Shown piece by piece: positions 1-5,600 of a DNA stretch of 5,600 nucleotides. Position numbers and translations under genes: made by a program. Location of the stretch: positions 1-5,600 of the forward strand of contig BTQE01000162.1 in NCBI GenBank assembly GCA_036985715.1, written 5' to 3'. This DNA is from SMXL01 sp036985715. GTDB lineage: Bacteria > Bacteroidota > Rhodothermia > Rhodothermales > UBA10348. The stretch's first letter is position 1; each line of letters starts with the position of its first letter. The notes under the pieces are model-generated. The model worked only from the letters and a program-made list of their open reading frames with translations. It ran no database searches and was not told the DNA's origin.

Positions 1-1420
1 CACGAGTCTCTTGCAGCCACGGTCCATATACTTCCGACAGCGGCTGAACGTGACCGTCATCTATGAAGGATGGCGACAATATTCTATGTTTCTCGGCGTC
101 TACGCTAAGATTACGTAATGTTTCGTATCGTTGCGCCCTATTCAGAAGATACAGCATCTTGTCCGGCATGAATCTGCGTGGGCACGCACTGAACGCACGT
201 CGTTTTCCTGACGCCCCCAGCCACCGAAACCGCCGATCAACTGCTGCGGCGTTCGAAAAACGCGCGAAATGCGGGTACCCCGCGAAAAGTTCATCACCAC
301 CCACCCCGGAAATTGCAACTTTTACCGTTTTTCCCGCGGCTCTAGAAATCAGGTATGTGTTTGTGCCATCCAGGCTTGGCTGATCTATGGATTTGACAAT
401 ATCACTGAAACACTCCGCCACTTCTCCCCCGCTGACCATGACTTCTGTATGATCAGTGTCGTATTTATCCGCCACGATTCTCGCCCAGCGCAATTCGTCC
501 AAGTGCCCATGCTTGCCGTCGAAACCTACAGAGAAAGTACGCAGTTTTTCTCCAGATTCCTGACTCATGAGTCCAACCACTGTCGCGGAATCAATTCCAC
601 CGCTCAAAAATGCGCCTACTGGAACGTCGGAGGTCAAATGTTTTTTGGTAGCTTGTTCAAGCAGCTGTCTCAAATATTCGCTGGCCTCCGCTTTGCAAAG
701 GGAACTGGCATCGGGAAAACGTCTTCTTCCATCTTCCGCAATATCCCAATATTTTCTAACTACGATACCTGTTCGCGCACCGTAGCGCATCACATGCGCG
801 GGCATGACCATTTTCACGTCAGCCAGAATGGTCCGTGGTTGAGGGATCGCGCCGAGCGACAGGAAATGCCATACCGCCTGCCGATCTACTTTTCGGGTTA
901 TGAGGCGGCTGGCAAGTAGCGCTTTGATCTCTGAAGCGAATATGAACACCCCATCGACCAACGAGTAGTATAGGGGTTTGATACCTAACCGATCTCTCGC
1001 CAGAAACAATTTCGCCTCATCACCAGCCGCTTGTCCACGATCGAGAATCGCAAAGGCAAACATGCCTTCAAGCATTTCGACGCATTCTTCTCCCCATTGA
1101 CCATACGCGGCGACAAGAACCTCGGTGTCGCTACGGGATTTGAATCGATGCCCAAGTGCCTCGAGTTCACTTCTGATTTCACAGAAGTTATAGATCTCAC
1201 CGTTAAACACGATCTGTAAACGGCCGTCTTGGTATGGCATCGGCTGGTGACCGGCATCGCTCAAATCAATGATGCTCAGTCTCCTATGTCCAAGCGCGGC
1301 GGCGTTGACAGGATCTATATAAACCCCGCGATCGTCGGGTCCACGGTGATACATCGCGTCGTTCATTCGAGATATGACGTCCGCATCCGCCAATCCCAAC
1401 ATACCGCTGATCCCACACAC
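1..1420 (-). CDS. asnB: Glutamine-dependent asparagine synthase-like amidotransferase (partial, C-terminus cut off)
   Basis: Two-domain amidotransferase: an N-terminal glutaminase releases ammonia from glutamine, and an ATP-using synthase domain transfers it to a carboxylate. The frame runs open from GTG 1420 to the left edge, about 473 codons of probably 600-650. The glutaminase domain (about 1-210) has nucleophile Cys2 in MCGISG, YHRGPDD at 24-30, LGHRRLSIIDL at 43-53, NGEIYN at 73-78, SDTEV at 97-101 and ARDRLGIKPLYY at 141-152. The synthase domain has the PP-loop SGGIDS at 273-278 for ATP binding, TFSVGF soon after, DQPSLDGTNTY at 346-356 and SGVGGDELFAGY at 371-382. Val373 sits where E. 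coli AsnB has Glu348, described as a catalytic base. A short charged insertion (RGQAAGDEAK, 128-137) precedes the LFLARDR strand. It is the last gene seen and overlaps the glycosyltransferase gene by one base. Housekeeping asparagine synthesis is possible, but the glycan locus suggests amidation of a sugar acid. Confidence 0.93.
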   Translation of the reverse strand, partial: MCGISGMLGLADADVISRMNDAMYHRGPDDRGVYIDPVNAAALGHRRLSIIDLSDAGHQPMPYQDGRLQIVFNGEIYNFCEIRSELEALGHRFKSRSDTEVLVAAYGQWGEECVEMLEGMFAFAILDRGQAAGDEAKLFLARDRLGIKPLYYSLVDGVFIFASEIKALLASRLITRKVDRQAVWHFLSLGAIPQPRTILADVKMVMPAHVMRYGARTGIVVRKYWDIAEDGRRRFPDASSLCKAEASEYLRQLLEQATKKHLTSDVPVGAFLSGGIDSATVVGLMSQESGEKLRTFSVGFDGKHGHLDELRWARIVADKYDTDHTEVMVSGGEVAECFSDIVKSIDQPSLDGTNTYLISRAAGKTVKVAISGVGGDELFAGYPHFARFSNAAAVDRRFRWLGASGKRRAFSACPRRFMPDKMLYLLNRAQRYETLRNLSVDAEKHRILSPSFIDDGHVQPLSEVYGPWLQETR

Positions 1421-1422
1421 TA
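1418..1422 (-). other. TAGTG stop/start overlap, glycosyltransferase to amidotransferase
   Basis: The glycosyltransferase TAG (1422-1420) shares its G with the GTG start (1420-1418) of the amidotransferase. The start is fixed by protein logic: GTG is directly followed by TGT, giving the N-terminal Cys nucleophile this enzyme class needs after Met removal. No good ribosome binding site is visible at the right distance, so coupling to the upstream gene is likely. Confidence 0.8.
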
Positions 1423-2433
1423 ACTTTTCGGGTCCGATCCTGGGGACACACTGCGTCGGCTGTACGTGAGGAATCCTCGCAATCCCTTGAACGCGCGACA
1501 AGGGGACCGAAGGGATTGACGCGCGTAAGTTAATCGACCGCGCCAGGACTTCGCGTATCTCATTCCAGCACCCCCGAAATTATGCTCAAAGAGATAGGCG
1601 TCGGCCTTGCGATTCCGTACAATAAACGGTGGATGCGAAATCGTCGAAAGTTTCGAGGTAGGAGCAACGAGGCAGGGAATTACTTTCTTAGTATGCGTGG
1701 CGTCTGGACCAAACCCGATATTTGTCAGTAAATGAACACTGGGAAGAATCGCGAGCCCATTCTGCACCCAACACGCGAGATTCCACTGATAGTCCCAGAC
1801 GTCCGGAGCACCTTCGTGCATTCGATCGTATATGGATGTCCACATTTTTTGCTCTAACCGATCGTCGCACCAGCGCTGCACCAGCCCAGCGTCCTTCAAC
1901 TCTGGCCAATGCTCAATCTTCCAGTCGTAATACTTCCATGCCCTTCTCCACGTTGCCCACCCACCGGAAGCGATCGAATACTTCGAGAAAAAATAGCTAT
2001 ACTTTCCGACCGGTTGCGTTTCTTGGAAGTTGAAGCCTCCGATATGTGCGATTCGTCCGTCATGACGATAACGCTGCAGCAACTCCTCACAAAATCGAAA
2101 AAATGACGGCTCGGCTATGCAATCATCTTCCAGTACAATTATCTCCTCGAATTGTGCCAACGCCCAATCAACGGCAGTGTGGACACTTACTCCGCATCCG
2201 AGGTTCTCGTCTGAAAACCTCGTCCGGATATCGCATTCCCAGTTTACTCCCCCGATGAGGTCACGCGTTCTACTACATTGATCTGATTCTGCCGCTGAAC
2301 GCGGGCCATCAGCTGCGACCAACAGTACTTTCGGTTCGATCTTCGCGATTGCCGCGAGTGACTCCTTGGTCACCTTTGGGCGGTTGTAGATCACAAGAAG
2401 CACAGGAACGTCAAATCCCCGCTTTACGGTCAC
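1420..2433 (-). CDS. GT-A-type glycosyltransferase, 'HlpA-like' family
   Basis: Probable nucleotide-sugar-dependent glycosyltransferase of 337 residues. The N-terminus has a GT-A nucleotide-binding start, PVLLVIYNRP at 10-19, then VAADGPR at 39-45 and DENLGCG at 75-81. The acidic metal-binding motif is VLEDDC at 100-105, placed like the EDD of N-acetylglucosaminyltransferase I (GT13-like fold). Later conserved blocks are GGWATWRRAWKYYDW at 157-171, DVWDYQW at 211-217 and NIGFGPDATHT at 238-248. Close relatives are often listed as 'hemolytic protein HlpA-like'; the sequence shows no haemolysin feature, so glycosyltransferase is the better description. No membrane segment is evident, and it should work on the cytoplasmic side of the inner membrane. 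The start is GTG 2433, supported by the one-base overlap and an upstream GAGGG. Its TAG overlaps the GTG of the downstream amidotransferase. Donor sugar, acceptor and linkage cannot be read from the sequence. Confidence 0.88.
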   Translation of the reverse strand: MTVKRGFDVPVLLVIYNRPKVTKESLAAIAKIEPKVLLVAADGPRSAAESDQCSRTRDLIGGVNWECDIRTRFSDENLGCGVSVHTAVDWALAQFEEIIVLEDDCIAEPSFFRFCEELLQRYRHDGRIAHIGGFNFQETQPVGKYSYFFSKYSIASGGWATWRRAWKYYDWKIEHWPELKDAGLVQRWCDDRLEQKMWTSIYDRMHEGAPDVWDYQWNLACWVQNGLAILPSVHLLTNIGFGPDATHTKKVIPCLVAPTSKLSTISHPPFIVRNRKADAYLFEHNFGGAGMRYAKSWRGRLTYARQSLRSPCRAFKGLRGFLTYSRRSVSPGSDPKS

Positions 2434-2435
2434 TA
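2431..2435 (-). other. TAGTG stop/start overlap, methyltransferase to glycosyltransferase
   Basis: The methyltransferase stop TAG (2435-2433) shares its G with the GTG start (2433-2431) of the glycosyltransferase gene. The one-base overlap indicates a single transcript and probable translational coupling. Confidence 0.75.
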
Positions 2436-3143
2436 CTTTTTACCCTCGGCATATATGGACTCGTGGCGTCTGTCCTCCCGGTCAACGGAAGGATCGAATT
2501 CACGCAGTTTTACATGACTGAATCCTGCCTCCTCCAGTATTTCGAGCAGATTTTCTTCGTCAAAGAGATGTTTATGCTCACCACCCATATGCGCCACAAA
2601 ATTCACATAATCAATCCTTCCCTTGTAGGTCAAACCGACGTCATACACACAATACTTGTCCTTATCAAAGCCGCTGTCATCAGCATACGCTTCAAGAAAT
2701 ATCCGAGCATTAGGGACGGCCACGCTGAAGACTCCACCTGACTTTAGAATTCGCTTGCACTCTCGTAGAAAATCGAGCATCGGAGCAGGATACGAGAAGT
2801 GCTCCAGGAGATGGGACGAATATATCACTTCGACCGTGGCATTCGGAAAAGGGATTGGCCGAGTCAGGTCCAACTGCAAGTCGCCATTTCCGTTAATGTC
2901 CGAGGCGATCCAACCTTCCATTCCTGCCCGTTTCCAAGATCCCAGTTCTAACTTAATCGGCACACCTCTTCTAACTATGTCGCGGGCAACTCGCCGATTC
3001 CTCCCGGGTCTGAGTCGCTTCTTATTCCACCAATAAAACTCTCTCCATCGGCGTAAAATGCCTTCAGTGACGAAACGTGGAAATACCCTATAGAGAGATT
3101 CCCGGACCACGCGTCGCAGATTGTTGCGCTCTCTACTCGGCAC
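2433..3143 (-). CDS. Class I SAM-dependent methyltransferase, glycan-locus type
   Basis: Probable methyltransferase of 236 residues with a Rossmann-type SAM-binding core after a basic N-terminal region (about residues 1-60, rich in Arg and Lys). Visible motifs are the glycine-containing motif I KLELGSWKR at 64-72, an acidic site SDIN at 81-84, LDLTRPIPFP at 91-100, SSHLLEHF at 109-116, and RILKSGG at 131-137 followed by VPNARIF. This order matches Methyltransf_11-like proteins that accompany glycosyltransferases in O-antigen and exopolysaccharide loci. The start is GTG 3143-3141. A weak GGGGA element lies ten bases upstream (3158-3154) and no better start is nearby. It lies 23 bases after the FkbM gene, and its TAG overlaps the next GTG by one base. 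Substrate is unknown: methylation of a sugar hydroxyl or chain end is an inference from context. The N-terminal basic segment could contact membrane lipid or the glycan carrier, but nothing proves that. Confidence 0.88.
   Translation of the reverse strand: MPSRERNNLRRVVRESLYRVFPRFVTEGILRRWREFYWWNKKRLRPGRNRRVARDIVRRGVPIKLELGSWKRAGMEGWIASDINGNGDLQLDLTRPIPFPNATVEVIYSSHLLEHFSYPAPMLDFLRECKRILKSGGVFSVAVPNARIFLEAYADDSGFDKDKYCVYDVGLTYKGRIDYVNFVAHMGGEHKHLFDEENLLEILEEAGFSHVKLREFDPSVDREDRRHESIYAEGKK
2443..2447 (-). promoter_or_regulatory. Shine-Dalgarno-like GAGGG before the glycosyltransferase GTG
   Basis: On the minus strand GAGGG lies nine bases before the GTG at 2433, inside the end of the upstream methyltransferase gene. 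Motif and spacing fit a ribosome binding site and support the GTG start. It is the best such site at any junction in the window. Confidence 0.5.
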
Positions 3144-3166
3144 CCGCGATCCGTCCCCGCGGCACG

Positions 3167-3928
3167 TTATCTTGTCCTCGCAAACAGAACGTCGCTATGC
3201 GCGCCTTGATCACTGAGAACATCCATAAGTTCGTAGCCGAGTTTCGAAAGAAACCGACAGGTTTCGTCGCCATTCCATATTTCCACACAAATATACTTAG
3301 GGGCGTGCCGACTAAAATCGATACCCTTCAACACATTCATCTCAAACCCCTCGACATCCAGCACCAACAAATCAATATCATTGCGAATACCGTGTTCATC
3401 AAGTATGGATGTAAGAGGCTTTGCCAGGGCTCCGAACTCGTACACTGTTTCGTCAGATTTGAGGAATTTCCTCCCACTCAACACGTGCTCACCGATATCG
3501 CTGATTTGATTCCGGGCGCCTTCACTTGAGTGTGCAATGGTCATTGAAGCGCAATAAGTCATTGGAACGAATTGTTTCGCGTAATCAAACGGCACACAAG
3601 CACAACAGACTACATGAGAATTGGGGCGATTAATTCGACATTTGAGGAATTCGTTTGGCGACGGCTCGATCAAAATCCCCCGCCAATTCCGAAATCTTTC
3701 AAAGAAGAGCGTGTTACTGTATGTAATCCCATCCCAGCCTCCGATTTCAATGAAAAAACCGTTATCAAAATTCAGGAATTTCTCCAGTTTCCTATCAAGC
3801 TCTTGCAATCCGTAGTACTCTCTCAACGTGGGACTGTACCCATTCTCCATTTTCTTCCCTGCGTATCGTGCCGCTGTCTCCCAGATGATTGGCGGACAAA
3901 TGCCCCTTGCGAGATTCCTCAATTTCAT
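3167..3928 (-). CDS. FkbM-family SAM-dependent methyltransferase
   Basis: Probable O-methyltransferase of the FkbM family, named after the FK506 biosynthesis enzyme and often found in surface-glycan loci. With the start at ATG 3928 it has 253 residues, a normal size for this group. The SAM-binding motif I is FFIEIGGWDGITYSNT at 58-73, followed by the acidic strand end ILIEPSP at 85-91. The second family hallmark is LLVLDVEGFEMNVLKGIDF at 187-205, followed by YICVEIW at 212-218. A cysteine-containing CCACVPFDY lies at 108-116. No signal peptide or membrane segment is evident, so it should act in the cytoplasm. It overlaps wzt by one base and stops at TAA 3169-3167, 23 bases before the next methyltransferase. 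The position directly behind a long-form Wzt suggests that it modifies the exported glycan; the acceptor sugar and position are unknown. The family call is firm; the substrate is inference. Confidence 0.92.
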   Translation of the reverse strand: MKLRNLARGICPPIIWETAARYAGKKMENGYSPTLREYYGLQELDRKLEKFLNFDNGFFIEIGGWDGITYSNTLFFERFRNWRGILIEPSPNEFLKCRINRPNSHVVCCACVPFDYAKQFVPMTYCASMTIAHSSEGARNQISDIGEHVLSGRKFLKSDETVYEFGALAKPLTSILDEHGIRNDIDLLVLDVEGFEMNVLKGIDFSRHAPKYICVEIWNGDETCRFLSKLGYELMDVLSDQGAHSDVLFARTR

Positions 3929-3930
3929 CA
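3926..3930 (-). other. TGATG stop/start overlap, wzt to FkbM methyltransferase
   Basis: On the minus strand the wzt stop TGA (3930-3928) shares its last A with ATG (3928-3926), the start of the methyltransferase. A TTG codon in the same frame directly precedes this ATG (3931-3929), but the ATG in the overlap is the more natural start. No purine-rich ribosome binding site is visible just upstream, so translation is probably coupled to wzt. Confidence 0.75.
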
Positions 3931-5205
3931 ACGGCTACACCATCGTGATCGTGTTAACGTTTTGCAATGCAATGGGAACCCGGGATGTCCAGTTCCAAAA
4001 TAATCGCCACCCGCAACACTGACGGCCGTCACGTTGTTTAGACAATCCCATGTCTCGCCGCCCTTCTCGCCTAGATATAGTGTTATGTAGTAGTCACCGG
4101 CGGCTAAGCTAAAATCCTCAATGCTGCAGGTGATCTTGCCCTTCTTTTGAGAAATGCCAATGCCGGCATGGCCATAATCTGACGAAAGTAATAGCACCGT
4201 GGTTCCTTTTTCGTCGGAAAACTCGATATTCGCGATGGCTGCAGTATTTCGCCCGCGGACTTCATCCGCAGAGTACTGCATTTCGAACGTGTAGCTTCTC
4301 CCGGCATGAAGAACAGTGACAGGACGTCCTTCGCCGTTCTCCACACTGAATGCAGTGATTTGGACTCGCCCAGATCCCCAGCGCTCTGTGGCGAAAGAAA
4401 TCTCAGAAGTGTTTGCCATCCTCTTGCTGCGGGATAGGTAGGCCTCGATTGCAGAATCAACACCGCCCTGATACACGAGCCTGCCTTCTTTCAAGTAGAT
4501 CGCCGTAGAACATATTCGCTTAATCGCATCGAGATTGTGGCTCACAAAAAGCACCGTCTTTCCCTGACCTTCCGATATCGATTGCATTCGCCCTAGACAC
4601 TTTTTCTGAAACTCGACATCTCCCACCGCCAACACCTCATCTACTATGAGAATGTCCGGATTCATGTGTGCCGCCACCGCGAAGGCCAGTCGTACATACA
4701 TGCCGCTGGAGTATCGCTTGACTGGTGTATCAAGAAACTGCTGAACGCCTGAGAAGTCGACAATCTCGTCGAAACGCTGGCGAATATCCGATTTGCTCAT
4801 GCCCAATATGGCGCCGTTGATGTAGATATTTTCGCGCCCGGAGAGCTCGGGATGGAAGCCGGTGCCGATTTCCAGTAGGCTTGCAACGCGTCCTTTGTAA
4901 TGCACTGCCCCCGTGGTCGGCGGAGTGATGCGACTCAGAACTTTGAGTAGCGTAGTCTTCCCCGCGCCGTTGGCGCCAATAATGCCAACGACCTCTCCCT
5001 TGTTAATCTCGAATGATACATCCTTCAGTGCCCAGAACGTTTTTTGCTGCTTTGAGCTTCCCCGAAGTCGTCTTAGTCTCTGTAGCGGTTGTGCGAATGC
5101 GCCAGCAATCAGTTCACGGAAAGTTCGATTCTGATCGACCTCAGCGCCAAGAACGTACCGTTTTGACAGAGATTCTACCCGTATGGCGGCGCGGCTCATG
5201 ACCAT
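3928..5205 (-). CDS. wzt: Polysaccharide ABC transporter ATP-binding protein Wzt with C-terminal glycan-recognition domain
   Basis: Cytoplasmic ATPase that powers export of a finished polysaccharide through the Wzm permease encoded upstream. The nucleotide-binding domain spans about residues 1-260: Walker A GANGAGKTT at 77-85, the Wzt-typical LLEIGTGFHPELSG at 110-123, signature YSSGM at 165-169, Walker B ILIVDEVLAVGD at 185-196, and the switch histidine in VSHN (H223). Residues from about 265 to 425 form an extra beta-rich C-terminal region containing WGSGRVQITAFSVEN and later GDYYITLYLG and GGDYFGTG. This resembles the Wzt-C carbohydrate-binding domain known from E. coli O8/O9a-type transporters, so the protein (425 aa) is the long form and not the roughly 250-aa ATPase-only form. 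An in-frame TGA at 5229-5227 limits the start to ATG 5205 or ATG 5199. Neither has a clear Shine-Dalgarno sequence; I chose 5205. A 54-base gap separates it from the permease stop. Its TGA overlaps the next gene's ATG by one base. Confidence 0.96.
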   Translation of the reverse strand: MVMSRAAIRVESLSKRYVLGAEVDQNRTFRELIAGAFAQPLQRLRRLRGSSKQQKTFWALKDVSFEINKGEVVGIIGANGAGKTTLLKVLSRITPPTTGAVHYKGRVASLLEIGTGFHPELSGRENIYINGAILGMSKSDIRQRFDEIVDFSGVQQFLDTPVKRYSSGMYVRLAFAVAAHMNPDILIVDEVLAVGDVEFQKKCLGRMQSISEGQGKTVLFVSHNLDAIKRICSTAIYLKEGRLVYQGGVDSAIEAYLSRSKRMANTSEISFATERWGSGRVQITAFSVENGEGRPVTVLHAGRSYTFEMQYSADEVRGRNTAAIANIEFSDEKGTTVLLLSSDYGHAGIGISQKKGKITCSIEDFSLAAGDYYITLYLGEKGGETWDCLNNVTAVSVAGGDYFGTGHPGFPLHCKTLTRSRWCSR

Positions 5206-5259
5206 GTAATGACCGAGCTGTCGACTTCAGTTTTAGAGGTGGAGATACAGTCCGTCACT
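5206..5259 (-). other. 54-base wzm-wzt intergenic gap
   Basis: This is the longest gene-free stretch in the window. It contains no hairpin with a T-run, no recognisable promoter boxes and no clear ribosome binding site. An in-frame TGA at 5229-5227 bars any upstream extension of wzt. I read it as a plain spacer inside one operon. Confidence 0.6.
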
Positions 5260-5600
5260 TCAAATTACATCCGCGAAGCGGCGCTCTACTTTCTGGAAAT
5301 AAGTAGTTCCGAGCGCGAACAGAACCACGGACATGGCGACCGATACACCGATAGCTCCCCAATCGAAGGGCTTGCCCAGGAATGCGGCGCGAAATCCGTC
5401 GATATAGCCGCTCATCGGATTCAGCATGAGAAGCCAGCGATATTTTTCAGGAATGAAACCGACCCCGTAGACCACGGGCGTCAAGTACATCCAGATTTGC
5501 ACCATAAACGGGACTACGAAGCGAAAGTCGCGGTACGAAACGGTCAAGGCGGAAAGGATAGTGCCAACCCCAAGTGCGCAAAAAACAACCCCCATCATCA
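5260..5600 (-). CDS. wzm: ABC-2 type polysaccharide export permease, Wzm-like (partial, C-terminal part)
   Basis: Membrane subunit of an ABC exporter that moves a lipid-linked polysaccharide across the inner membrane together with the ATPase encoded just downstream. The frame is open to the right window edge, so the start is missing; the two Met codons at 5598 and 5595 are most likely internal. About 113 codons are visible, compared with roughly 260-280 residues for the family. The visible part has hydrophobic segments near residues 3-20, 28-48 and 82-99 (counted from Met 5598). Between the last two lies the stretch around residues 49-75 with FIPEKYR, LNPMSGYIDGFR and AAFLG, which is typical of Wzm/TagG-type permeases just before the last membrane span. 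It ends at TGA 5262-5260, with the charged tail KVERRFADVI. The next gene is the matching ATPase, which strongly supports the exporter assignment. Whether the cargo is O-antigen, capsule or exopolysaccharide cannot be told from this fragment. Confidence 0.93.
   Translation of the reverse strand, partial: MMGVVFCALGVGTILSALTVSYRDFRFVVPFMVQIWMYLTPVVYGVGFIPEKYRWLLMLNPMSGYIDGFRAAFLGKPFDWGAIGVSVAMSVVLFALGTTYFQKVERRFADVI

Noticed and set aside
269..919. Plus-strand open frame of 216 codons
   Set aside because: It lies wholly antisense to the amidotransferase gene, whose motifs are unmistakable. Its translation has no recognisable domain and looks like a mirror of the real coding frame.
985..1257. 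Minus-strand ATG frame of 90 codons
   Set aside because: It is an out-of-frame reading within the amidotransferase gene, whose true frame is open across the whole region from GTG 1420.
1..1420. Possible frameshifted or broken asparagine synthase, because no long ATG-started frame covers the region
   Set aside because: Reading the minus strand from GTG 1420 gives one uninterrupted frame to the window edge with all expected motifs. It only lacks an ATG start and a stop inside the window.
3077..3529. Plus-strand open frame of 150 codons across the junction of the two methyltransferase genes
   Set aside because: It is antisense to two well-supported genes, has no known motif, and has a composition typical of a shadow frame.
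3929..3931. TTG as the start of the FkbM methyltransferase
   Set aside because: The next codon is ATG and forms a classic TGATG overlap with the wzt stop; adding one residue through a rare start is unnecessary.
3900..3960. Frameshift at the wzt C-terminus (tail HCKTLTRSRWCSR)
   Set aside because: The frame stays intact through GGDYFGTG, and the tail ends soon after a Trp, as I recall for Wzt-C domains. The clean TGATG junction with the next gene also argues for a genuine end.
3572..4003. Plus-strand open frame of 143 codons
   Set aside because: It is antisense to the FkbM gene and the end of wzt, with no domain and no ribosome binding site.

Overview
The window is a compact, one-direction gene block from a Gram-negative bacterium. 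All genes are on the minus strand, so transcription runs from right to left. Base composition looks close to 50% GC by eye. Nothing in the sequence fixes the species. A Wzm/Wzt exporter next to glycan-modifying genes fits a Pseudomonadota-like O-antigen, capsule or exopolysaccharide locus, but that placement is an inference.

Layout in transcription order: the C-terminal end of an ABC-2 polysaccharide permease (Wzm, 5600-5260, cut by the window edge); its ATPase Wzt with a C-terminal glycan-recognition domain (5205-3928); an FkbM-family methyltransferase (3928-3167); a class I SAM-dependent methyltransferase (3143-2433); a GT-A-type glycosyltransferase of the group often labelled 'HlpA-like' (2433-1420); and a glutamine-dependent asparagine synthase-like amidotransferase (1420 to beyond position 1, C-terminus cut off). 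The last gene has a GTG start and was found by reading the minus strand directly. Three of the five junctions are one-base stop/start overlaps (TGATG, TAGTG, TAGTG). The others are gaps of 23 and 54 bases. No stretch over 60 bases lacks a gene, and I see no promoter, terminator, RNA gene, repeat, CRISPR array or mobile element.

Taken together, the genes look like part of an ABC-transporter-dependent polysaccharide pathway. A glycan is built in the cytoplasm by glycosyltransferases, may be modified by the two methyltransferases and the amidotransferase, and is exported by Wzm/Wzt. The Wzt C-terminal domain suggests that export depends on recognising a feature of the finished glycan. A methyl cap from a neighbouring methyltransferase is an attractive but unproven candidate. 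The most useful oddity is in the amidotransferase: the synthase-site motif reads SGVGGDE, with Val where E. coli AsnB has its catalytic Glu348. This raises the possibility that the acceptor is not aspartate, for example a sugar uronic acid. I found no strong sign of a wholly undescribed system. The families are recognisable, and the open questions concern substrates and coupling.
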